Part shown: positions 20,274 through 27,466 of the stretch, in pieces
Layout: every line of letters begins with the position of its first letter
Numbering within the stretch: position 1 is the stretch's first letter
Source: Flagellimonas pacifica
GTDB taxonomy: Bacteria > Bacteroidota > Bacteroidia > Flavobacteriales > Flavobacteriaceae
Direction: 5' to 3'
Length of the DNA: 64,000 nucleotides
NCBI RefSeq assembly: GCF_900215465.1
Contig: NZ_OBEH01000001.1
Coordinates: 434,001-498,000, forward strand
Notes under the pieces: generated by a model
What the model saw: only the letters and a program-made list of their open reading frames with translations
What the model was told of the DNA's origin: nothing
The model's database searches: none
Position numbers and translations under genes: made by a program

Positions 20274-20376
20274 TAAAAAAAGCCCAGTTGTACAACTGGG
20301 CTTTTCCTAAATAACCAACCAAACTTTAAATTATGAAAAACCAATACTTAAAGTTATAAGGGAACCACCCCTTATG
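20274..20376 (-). ncRNA. Candidate small RNA or long 3' UTR ending in a terminator
   Basis: On the minus strand there is a hairpin ATAAGGG-N6-CCCTTAT, a U-rich linker, TTTGGTTGGTTATTTAG and then a strong terminator, AGCCCAGTT-GTAC-AACTGGGCT followed by seven T. TATCTTTA just upstream is one base from the -7 consensus. It lies alone in a 418-bp gap between two minus-strand genes, about 220 nt after the patatin gene. It could be an independent RNA of about 100 nt or the end of the patatin transcript. I cannot assign it to an Rfam family. The only start on the opposite strand gives an 8-codon frame. Confidence 0.4.
20307..20323 (-). repeat. 17-nt motif beside a terminator, copy 1
   Basis: CTAAATAACCAACCAAA on the plus strand (TTTGGTTGGTTATTTAG on minus) directly precedes the minus-strand terminator hairpin. 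An identical 17-mer occupies the same position relative to the terminator at 61757-61797. Confidence 0.6.
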
Positions 20377-20598
20377 TGACGTAAAGATACATCAAGGTTT
20401 TGTAGGAAAATAAGTTTTTAACGGACTTTAACTATTGATTTTTCATATTATAATGGGCTTAGTAAATATTTGGCAATCCATTAAGAAAAAACCCTTGTTT
20501 TTTATGGTTTTTATTTGTTCGTATTGGGTAAAATCCACAATTGGTTCTCTTTGCAAAATTTGACAGAGGTTTTAGTCTTAAAAAATACTTGGAATCAA

Positions 20599-22863
20599 TC
20601 AAAACCAATATCCAACACTGAAGAACACATTGCTATTGCTATTTTCCGGTGACCAAGAATAATATATTTGCACAGGGCCTAAAAAGGATTCCAGACCGTA
20701 ACCTATACCATAACCAGAAAAACTTGGCTCTGTAAACCAATCTCCTGTTCGGAACAAATCATCTGCAACATTGGCAAAATTTGCTGAAAACAAAACATGG
20801 TTTTTAGAAGCAAATTCATAATCCAGTCTTCCATACGCTTTTACAAAACTGTTCCCGGGCAGGCTTAAAAAATCGTATCCAAAGAATGGTATAAAATTGT
20901 TCACAAAATCATTGCCGTATCCTCCAAGGATAAAGTCAAAAGATTTTACACTAGATGTTCCCAACTTAACACCGCCTTCCGCCTCCATATTGAGGCTCAA
21001 ATTATGAAACAACGGAATCACAGTGCCCAATCTGGCTTTTCCTACAGAAAACTCCCTAAAATTGTCATTAAAATCTGAGGAGAAAAGGTAAAAATGAAAA
21101 TCGCTATCAAAGTACAATCCTTTTGTGGGAAAATACTTGTCATCATAAGTGTCTAGAGTAATCTTTCCATAGGTGCTGAAATAATTGGAATTATCAAAAA
21201 ATGTCCTATCCGAATTCGTAGGCAAAAAACTTCCTTCATTTCCTTCTTCGAACTGATTCAAGGTTCTAGTACTATAACGTAAAAGCTTATGTTCTGCCCC
21301 AAGTGTAAATGCAAACTCTTCTTTCAACACAGTCTGTAGATATACTTGATTTGTCAAATCTGTCACATCCAAAGTAATGCTTCTAATATTAGGGTCATTA
21401 GGCACATCAAAATTTGAACGTATCAGTTCAAAGTCAATTTCTTCATCAAAATCCGTGAAGTTTGATGTGACTCCAAAGCTCCAATAAAACCCCTTGTCCA
21501 TGTAATATTCCATATTGTACCTAATATGGTCACCAAGAATAAAATCGAATGATGCAACATCATCTTTGAGCAGAAAGTTTTTTTTGGTAAGATTGATCAA
21601 AGCAGCGCTCTTGTACAAATCGTCATAATGCGCAGACATCTTTATGAACATCTTTGTTGGGTCTTCCTTAAGCTTTAATATAAGATCTGTTCCCAATCCG
21701 TTTGATACCAGTTCATATCGAATTGTTTTAAAGTTTCCCGTGGCAGATAAGTTGTTGATTCCTTGCTTTAATTCATCAAATGAAATTTTCTCAGCTAGAT
21801 TAAATCGTAGTTTTCCTTTGATATAGCCCCTTGTATACCTGTCATTTCCTTCAATAATCAATCGGTTTACGGTAAGGCTATCTTTTGTTCGAATTCTTTT
21901 TTGTGAGACAACAACTCTGTTTTGTTTTTGGGCAACCTCCACCAATTCGGGCAGTTTTTTATATGCTGCGCTCTCTCCAATTTCAACAATTTCAAGAGAA
22001 CGATCAAAATCGATGACAGAATAATCATCAATATCCGGTCTAATATAGATATTGGTTTCCTTCACCTTGTTCTTCATATCATTTACTGTCCTATAATTGT
22101 TGATTTGAAGAAGGATTTCAGTTGCAGAGGACAAGGATTCCCTAGTGGATAATCCGTGTTGTACATCTACCCCAATAATTAAATCGGCCCCCATTGCTTT
22201 TACTTCTTCAATAGGATAGTTATTTACCACACCACCATCTATTAAAATTTCTCCTTCTATTTCAGATGGTTCAAAAAGTGAAGGAAATGTTCCACTGGCC
22301 ATAATGGCTTCAGGAAGATACCCTCTATCCAACAGGACCCTTTCTCCTGTTTCCACATTTGTGGCAATACACAAAAAAGGAATGGGCAATCTTTTAAAAT
22401 CTTGAACGTCCTTTACATGGAATAATAACCTTACCAATTCATTATAGATGTTCTGCCCTCCAGAAATTGCCTGTGGAAAGGATACATTAAAATTTGTGAA
22501 TGGTAAGCCCAACGCGTAGCGTTCAGAGTCGTCTTTTTCGTAGAATGTCTTGGCTCCTCTTGGAACGTTATCCTGAATAAGCTTAGAAAAATCTGTTACC
22601 CTAAAAATAGAATCCAGTTCCATTGCGGAATAACCAGAGGCATACAATGCTCCCACTATTGCCCCCATACTGGTTCCTCCTACATAATCAATTTTTATTC
22701 CAGCCTCATCAATCACTTTAAGTGCACCAATATGTGCCAATCCTTTCGCTCCTCCTCCACTTAGCACAAGACCAACTTTAGGTGTCCCTTTTGTTCCATC
22801 AACTTGTGAAAAACCCAAAAGCCCTAAAAAAACAAACAATACTGTGGTTATTATATTTCTCAT
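20599..22863 (-). CDS. Patatin-like phospholipase with POTRA and outer-membrane barrel (type Vd-like)
   Basis: This protein of 754 residues has a signal peptide (MRNIITTVLFVFLGLLGFSQ, chosen start). The patatin domain (about 30-320) has the oxyanion loop GGGAKG, the nucleophile elbow GTSMG and the DGG dyad motif (ILIDGGVVNNYP), so it should be catalytically competent as a lipid acyl hydrolase. A POTRA-like segment follows (VNRLIIEGNDRYTRGYIKGK), then a Bam/Omp85-like barrel ending SVGYWF. This order matches PlpD-type (type Vd) proteins that deliver the lipase to the cell surface. It lies 10 nt downstream of uvrC on the same strand. The substrate is unknown. Confidence 0.93.
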   Translation of the reverse strand: MRNIITTVLFVFLGLLGFSQVDGTKGTPKVGLVLSGGGAKGLAHIGALKVIDEAGIKIDYVGGTSMGAIVGALYASGYSAMELDSIFRVTDFSKLIQDNVPRGAKTFYEKDDSERYALGLPFTNFNVSFPQAISGGQNIYNELVRLLFHVKDVQDFKRLPIPFLCIATNVETGERVLLDRGYLPEAIMASGTFPSLFEPSEIEGEILIDGGVVNNYPIEEVKAMGADLIIGVDVQHGLSTRESLSSATEILLQINNYRTVNDMKNKVKETNIYIRPDIDDYSVIDFDRSLEIVEIGESAAYKKLPELVEVAQKQNRVVVSQKRIRTKDSLTVNRLIIEGNDRYTRGYIKGKLRFNLAEKISFDELKQGINNLSATGNFKTIRYELVSNGLGTDLILKLKEDPTKMFIKMSAHYDDLYKSAALINLTKKNFLLKDDVASFDFILGDHIRYNMEYYMDKGFYWSFGVTSNFTDFDEEIDFELIRSNFDVPNDPNIRSITLDVTDLTNQVYLQTVLKEEFAFTLGAEHKLLRYSTRTLNQFEEGNEGSFLPTNSDRTFFDNSNYFSTYGKITLDTYDDKYFPTKGLYFDSDFHFYLFSSDFNDNFREFSVGKARLGTVIPLFHNLSLNMEAEGGVKLGTSSVKSFDFILGGYGNDFVNNFIPFFGYDFLSLPGNSFVKAYGRLDYEFASKNHVLFSANFANVADDLFRTGDWFTEPSFSGYGIGYGLESFLGPVQIYYSWSPENSNSNVFFSVGYWF

Positions 22864-22873
22864 GTTCGTTTTG

Positions 22874-24664
22874 TTAATGGAAAGTTTTATAAATTTTTTT
22901 TGCTTTTGCCATACCAACTGATTCGGCAAGGTTTTCAATGGTTGCTTCCTTAACTCTTTTTACCGATTTGAAACTTTTCAATAACTGCTCTGCAGTTTTT
23001 TTGCCAATTCCTTCAATATTCTCTAATTCCGAATCAATTGCTTCCTTACTTCTTTTGTTACGATGATGGGTAATTCCAAATCTATGCGCCTCGTTCCTAA
23101 GCTGCTGAATGATTTTTAAAGTCTCCGATTTTTTATCCAAATATAAGGGGATAGGGTCTTCTGGGAAATAGATTTCCTCTAAACGTTTAGCAATTCCTAT
23201 AATGGCAATCTTTCCTCTCAGCCCCAAAATATCCAAACTTTTTAATGCCGAAGATAGTTGACCCTTACCTCCATCAATAACAATAAGTTGCGGCAGAGGT
23301 TCATCTTCATTTACAAGTCTTTTGTACCTTCTGAATACTACCTCTTCCATACTTGCAAAATCATCAGGGCCTTCAACTGTTTTTATATTGAAATGTCGAT
23401 AATCCTTTTTTGATGGTTTTCCGTCCTTAAAGACCACACATGCCGCCACCGGATTGCTTCCTTGAATATTGGAATTATCAAAACATTCTATATGGATGGG
23501 TTCTAAAGATAGCCTTAAGTCAGCTTTCATCTGTGCCATAATTCTTTTGGTATGCCTATCCGGGTCCGTTATTTTTATTTGCTTGAACCTGTCCTGTCTA
23601 AAAAACCGGGCATTCCGTTCAGAGAGCTCTATAATCCGCCGCTTATCCCCTAATTTAGGCAAAGTGACCTTCAGGCTTTCTTCTACCATTACCGGAAATG
23701 GCAAATAAATTTCCTTGGACTGGGATTTGAATCGTTGTCTGATTTCGGTAAGGGCCAATTGCAACAATTCTTCATCCGTCTCCTCAAGCTTCTTTTTTAT
23801 TTCCATGGTATGTGATCGTACAATGGCGCCGTGCGAAAGTTGCAGAAAGTTCACATAGCCATGGGTCTCATCAGAAATTATGGTAAACACATCAACATTG
23901 TTGATCTTTGGATTGACCACCGTTGATTTAACCTGATAGTTTTCCAGAGTCTCTATCTTATCCTTGATTCTTTGGGCTTTCTCATATTCCATCTTGTTGG
24001 CCAGTTCTTCCATTTGGGCCTTGAAGAATTGTTGCGAACTTTTAAAATTTCCTTTTATGATCTGCCTAATATCTTCAATCTGTCTTTGATAATCTTCATC
24101 TTCTTGGAAAGCTTCACATGGCCCAAGACAATTTCCCAAATGATATTCCAAGCACACCTTATATTTCCCAGCTGCAATCTTATCTTCGGAAAGATCATAA
24201 TTACAGGTTCGCAAAGGATATAGGCTTTTGACCAAATCCAATAAAGTTCTTACCGTCTTCATACTCGTGTAAGGCCCAAAGTATTCAGAGCCATCCTTGA
24301 TTAATTTTCGCGTAGAGAAAACTCTCGGAAACCGCTCCTTTTTAATACAAATCCAAGGATAAGATTTATCATCTTTTAACAAGACATTATATCTGGGCAA
24401 CAGTTTTTTGATAAGATTGTTTTCCAAAAGCAGTGCATCAGATTCGGTAGGAACCACAATATGCTTAACCGAGTGTATCTTTTTTACCAGAACTCTAGTT
24501 TTTCCATATTCATGCTTTTTATTGAAATAAGAAGCCACCCTTTTCTTAAGATTCTTTGCCTTGCCCACATAAAGAATCTTATCGTTGGAGTCGTAGAATT
24601 GATACACCCCTGGATTACTAGGCAAAGTACTTATCTGAACACTTATGGATGAAGGATTGGGCAT
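22874..24664 (-). CDS. uvrC: Excinuclease ABC subunit C
   Basis: Nucleotide-excision-repair nuclease of 596 residues. Domains in order: an N-terminal GIY-YIG nuclease (PGVYQFYD, KILYVGKAKNLKKRVASYF) for the 3' incision; a UvrB-interacting UVR helix pair (MEYEKAQRIKDKIETL, about 205-235); an RNase H-like endonuclease domain (IECFDNSNIQGSNPVAACVV, LIVIDGGKGQLSSAL) for the 5' incision; and C-terminal helix-hairpin-helix motifs (IEGIGKKTAEQLL). All domains are complete. It is followed closely by the patatin-barrel gene, an association with no obvious functional link. Confidence 0.97.
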   Translation of the reverse strand: MPNPSSISVQISTLPSNPGVYQFYDSNDKILYVGKAKNLKKRVASYFNKKHEYGKTRVLVKKIHSVKHIVVPTESDALLLENNLIKKLLPRYNVLLKDDKSYPWICIKKERFPRVFSTRKLIKDGSEYFGPYTSMKTVRTLLDLVKSLYPLRTCNYDLSEDKIAAGKYKVCLEYHLGNCLGPCEAFQEDEDYQRQIEDIRQIIKGNFKSSQQFFKAQMEELANKMEYEKAQRIKDKIETLENYQVKSTVVNPKINNVDVFTIISDETHGYVNFLQLSHGAIVRSHTMEIKKKLEETDEELLQLALTEIRQRFKSQSKEIYLPFPVMVEESLKVTLPKLGDKRRIIELSERNARFFRQDRFKQIKITDPDRHTKRIMAQMKADLRLSLEPIHIECFDNSNIQGSNPVAACVVFKDGKPSKKDYRHFNIKTVEGPDDFASMEEVVFRRYKRLVNEDEPLPQLIVIDGGKGQLSSALKSLDILGLRGKIAIIGIAKRLEEIYFPEDPIPLYLDKKSETLKIIQQLRNEAHRFGITHHRNKRSKEAIDSELENIEGIGKKTAEQLLKSFKSVKRVKEATIENLAESVGMAKAKKIYKTFH

Positions 24665-25075
24665 ATGATCAAAAGAAAATAAACTCTAAACAAAAGTAGT
24701 TTTAATAATAACGTTTTTTTATCAAAATTGAGCTATCACTTCTATGGTTTAACCTTTATTTGATTTTGATATATACATTCCAAAGGATGGTTGCTTTTTC
24801 TTACAAAATGCCGTTACGGCTGTTTCAATTCTTAAAAAGGCAAGTTTTTTGTTTTTTTTATTTGTTTGTATGGCTATGGGAATTTTAAACAAATTTTGAA
24901 TAAATCACCTCATTATCAATCATTTAAAAAGAGTTTATTTCAAAATAAATCCTTAAGAAAACCCATCGCCTTGTTAAACTGTTATTAAAAATTATGCGTT
25001 TCATCGATTAAAAATGCATTTCATGGTGAATTTTTCAATTCTTTTACCTACATTTAACCGTATAAATACAATTCT
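24665..25075. other. Long AT-rich intergenic region upstream of uvrC and the microprotein gene
   Basis: About 410 bp without a convincing gene. It must hold the uvrC promoter (minus) and that of the small gene at 25076 (plus). A 26-codon frame at 24808-24888 (plus, MPLRLFQFLK...) is hydrophobic but has no supporting signal. Runs of T and A dominate and no clear hairpin terminator was found. Confidence 0.5.
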
Positions 25076-25162
25076 ATGGAGAACTATGTTATCGTTTTGG
25101 GAATGTATTTGATTTTGATGCTTTTTTTCAAAATCTTTTTCTCTGTATCAACTAAGGAGTAA
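25076..25162 (+). CDS. Single-helix membrane microprotein (28 aa)
   Basis: A short frame from ATG to TAA encodes 28 residues: MENYVIVLGMYLILMLFFKI followed by FFSVSTKE. Nearly the whole peptide is one membrane helix with an acidic N-terminus and a short charged tail, typical of bacterial membrane microproteins. TACATTTA about 30 nt upstream (CCTACATTTAACC) is close to the -7 consensus. It lies 42 nt before the 5-FTHF cyclo-ligase gene on the same strand. Nothing identifies a function; conservation in relatives would be the test. Confidence 0.45.
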   Translation: MENYVIVLGMYLILMLFFKIFFSVSTKE

Positions 25163-25204
25163 AAAAGTTTCCCAAAAACGCCACCCCAAAATTTTCAACA
25201 CTAG

Positions 25205-25765
25205 ATGTTGAAACATGAACTAAGAAAGAAATATAAAGATTTGAGAGAAGGACTTGGTTTTTCTATCATATCGGATTATAGTATCCTTTTAGCAAATCAT
25301 GTACTTCAAATCCCTATTTGGGATTTTTTTTATTTCCATATCTTTTTAAGTATTGAAGAAAATAAAGAGGTAGATACTCTTCCACTGATTACTCTTTTGC
25401 AAGGAAAAGACAAAAATGTAGTCGTTCCAAAAGTAGTCAGCAAAAACTCAATGGAAAATTATTTGCTAACCGATAATACTGTCTTCAGAAAAAACAAATG
25501 GCACATTCCTGAGCCTGTAGATGGAATTAAAATTCCAGAAACCCAAATAGATGTAGTTTTTATGCCCTTATTGGCTTTTGATAGAAAAGGAAACAGGGTA
25601 GGTTATGGTAAAGGGTTCTACGATAATTTTCTTCACAAATGTGGAAACCAAACTCTAAAAATTGGACTATCCATTTTTGAAGCTGAAGATAGCATTGATG
25701 ACATCCACGAAAATGATGTACCCCTTGATTATTGCATTACCCCAAAAAGAGTTTATAAATTCTAA
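25205..25765 (+). CDS. 5-formyltetrahydrofolate cyclo-ligase
   Basis: This enzyme of 186 residues converts 5-formyl-THF to 5,10-methenyl-THF using ATP. Diagnostic parts are the N-terminal basic helix LKHELRKKYKDLREGL, the KNVVVPKVV strand, and the family signature GNRVGYGKGFYDNFL near residue 137, followed by VPLDYCITPKRVY at the C-terminus. The length is normal. Its last bases overlap the end of lspA on the opposite strand by 3 nt, so the two genes are convergent and no terminator separates them. Confidence 0.93.
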   Translation: MLKHELRKKYKDLREGLGFSIISDYSILLANHVLQIPIWDFFYFHIFLSIEENKEVDTLPLITLLQGKDKNVVVPKVVSKNSMENYLLTDNTVFRKNKWHIPEPVDGIKIPETQIDVVFMPLLAFDRKGNRVGYGKGFYDNFLHKCGNQTLKIGLSIFEAEDSIDDIHENDVPLDYCITPKRVYKF

Positions 25766-26397
25766 CTATTTGACTCCTCTTTAATTTGCTTTGGGAAAGC
25801 TTTTTTGTTGAATACAATTAAAATCCCGACTCCTGTGCTTATCGCCGTATCAGCAATATTAAAGACGGGTTCAAAAAACCGAAAACTTTTACCGCCAACC
25901 GAAGGAACCCAGTCTGGCCATGTAGTATCAATCAATGGGAAATATAACATATCCACAACTTTGCCATAAAACAGTTTCCCATATGGCTCTTCGGTAAATA
26001 AAATAGCTACCTGTCCATTGCTATGATCAAAGATCATCCCGTAAAATACGGAATCTATAATATTACCCAATGCCCCAGCAAAAATCAACGAAACGGCTAA
26101 AATCAGCGTTTTAGGAGATTGCTTCTTAATTATATCTCTTAACCAATAGCCAATGCCCAGAATGGCAAAAAGTCTAAATATGGTTAAAAACAACTTTCCA
26201 GAAGATTCAGAAATTGGCAAAAGGTCGCTCAACTTAGTTCCCCAGGCCGCTCCCTCATTTTCAATAAAAAGGATTTTAAACCAGTTAAAAACATCAAAAG
26301 ATTCACCCAAAACAAAGTTTGTTTTGACATATATTTTGCTAATCTGGTCTACAAGCAGGACCAATACAATGATTATTAGGGACTTTTTTAGATTCAT
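25762..26397 (-). CDS. lspA: Lipoprotein signal peptidase (signal peptidase II)
   Basis: Inner-membrane aspartyl protease of 211 residues that cleaves prolipoprotein signal peptides. There are four predicted membrane helices. The catalytic Asp residues are in GNIIDSVFYG and FNIADTAIS, and LVDQISKIYVK and ENEGAAWG are further conserved stretches. It is longer than the roughly 165 residues of proteobacterial LspA because of an extra loop between helices three and four (about 130-165), as commonly seen in Bacteroidota. It is the last gene of the ileS group; ileS and lspA are also neighbours in many other bacteria. The many lipoproteins in this window are its expected substrates. Confidence 0.96.
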   Translation of the reverse strand: MNLKKSLIIIVLVLLVDQISKIYVKTNFVLGESFDVFNWFKILFIENEGAAWGTKLSDLLPISESSGKLFLTIFRLFAILGIGYWLRDIIKKQSPKTLILAVSLIFAGALGNIIDSVFYGMIFDHSNGQVAILFTEEPYGKLFYGKVVDMLYFPLIDTTWPDWVPSVGGKSFRFFEPVFNIADTAISTGVGILIVFNKKAFPKQIKEESNS

Positions 26398-26430
26398 AAG
26401 TTTAAAAGAGATTGCGCAAAAGTATGGATA

Positions 26431-27051
26431 TTATTTTGTTTTCTTGAGACGAATCGTCCCCTCTATTGTGTTCAATTTGTATAAGTTATGCCCATTGGGA
26501 ATATTTTCTTCCAACACTTTGCCATACGTACTTTTGGCAACAATATTTCCGTTTGAAGTCATAAGCAAAATATCTCCTTTCTGTGTAGTGACTTCAACGG
26601 TTTCCGCAACATTATCAATAACACATCTTCCATCGGACAGTTTTACTTCCAAATTCTTGTATTTTCCATTGACCAAAACGTTACTATTGGTCCCATAGAC
26701 TAAAACTTCTCTATATTCTGGCAGTATTATGTCCAATGCAATAGAAATGACCTTATGGGCACTTAACTTATCATTGGGGTTAGAAAAATTAGGTTGAAAT
26801 CCTGCACTGATCAACATGGTAGCACCACTTTCCTCCATATTGACCAATAAATCTTTAGAATACTCCCCTTCAATACTTGCCATTACCCTAACTTCTTTTG
26901 TGTTTGAAGTATGAAGCTTAACATCATAACAATGTTGGGAGTCAATTTGAATGTATTCCGTTTCTGGATTGATCAACGCCTTTTTGACCAATTTTTGGCC
27001 ATGTAGCTGCGCAAAAGCAAAAAATCCCAGAAAACAGTACAGGGTTTTCAT
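26431..27051 (-). CDS. Secreted GIN-domain-like (DUF2807/DUF4097-type) protein
   Basis: This protein of 206 residues has a signal peptide (MKTLYCFLGFFAFAQLHGQ). I set the start at 27051 because the longer reading to 27120 overlaps the preceding gene and hides the signal. The mature part is built of short repeated beta strands (NSNVLVNGKYKNLEVKLSDG, VEVTTQKGDILLMTSNGNIV) that suggest a right-handed beta-helix of the putative auto-transporter adhesin head type. The role is unknown. It lies between the DksA-like gene and lspA, downstream of a terminator. Confidence 0.75.
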   Translation of the reverse strand: MKTLYCFLGFFAFAQLHGQKLVKKALINPETEYIQIDSQHCYDVKLHTSNTKEVRVMASIEGEYSKDLLVNMEESGATMLISAGFQPNFSNPNDKLSAHKVISIALDIILPEYREVLVYGTNSNVLVNGKYKNLEVKLSDGRCVIDNVAETVEVTTQKGDILLMTSNGNIVAKSTYGKVLEENIPNGHNLYKLNTIEGTIRLKKTK

Positions 27052-27055
27052 AAAC

Positions 27056-27079
27056 AAAAAACGCCCAAGGGCGTTTTTA
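27056..27079 (-). terminator. Rho-independent terminator after the DksA-like gene
   Basis: On the minus strand AAAAACGCC-CTTG-GGCGTTTTTT forms a compact hairpin with a T run. It starts 1 nt after the stop codon and ends 5 nt before the next gene start, so the downstream GIN/lspA genes depend on read-through or an internal promoter. Confidence 0.85.
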
Positions 27080-27463
27080 TTATTTCTGCATGTTCTTTGC
27101 CTCAATACTGAGGGTAGCATGCGGAACCAGTTTTAAGCGCTCCTTATTGATGAGCTTTCCGGTTACACGGCAAATACCATAGGTTTTGTTCTCAATACGA
27201 AGCAAAGCGTTCTTAAGGTCTCTAATAAACTTTTCTTGACGAATTGCCAATTGTGTGTTGGCTTCTTTGCTCATGGTCTCAGAGCCTTCCTCAAACGCCT
27301 TAAAGGTAGGCGATGTATCATCCGTTCCATTATTGCCATCGTTCATATAGGAACTCTTCAAAAGCTCTAAATGCTTTTGGGCCTTTTCCATTTTTTCTTC
27401 AATAAGTCCTCTAAATTCTTCTAAGTCTTTATCCGAATATCTTACTTTTAAATCTTGTGCCAT
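27080..27463 (-). CDS. DksA/TraR-family regulator with degenerate zinc finger
   Basis: This protein of 127 residues has a coiled-coil N-terminal half (LEEFRGLIEEKMEKAQKHLE) and a C-terminal DksA/TraR finger region (TYGICRVTGKLINKERLKLV then PHATLSIEAK). Of the four zinc-binding Cys only the first remains; the others are Thr, Ser and Ala, similar to the zinc-independent DksA2 type. The N-terminal coiled-coil tip carries DDTSPTF. It likely binds RNA polymerase through the secondary channel and adjusts transcription with ppGpp. It is 3 nt downstream of ileS, an arrangement common in Flavobacteriia. Confidence 0.88.
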   Translation of the reverse strand: MAQDLKVRYSDKDLEEFRGLIEEKMEKAQKHLELLKSSYMNDGNNGTDDTSPTFKAFEEGSETMSKEANTQLAIRQEKFIRDLKNALLRIENKTYGICRVTGKLINKERLKLVPHATLSIEAKNMQK

Positions 27464-27466
27464 GTT

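Noticed and set aside
24808..24888. 26-codon hydrophobic frame upstream of uvrC
   Set aside because: Composition (many Phe, Leu) is expected by chance from T-rich DNA; no promoter or neighbour support, unlike the frame at 25076.
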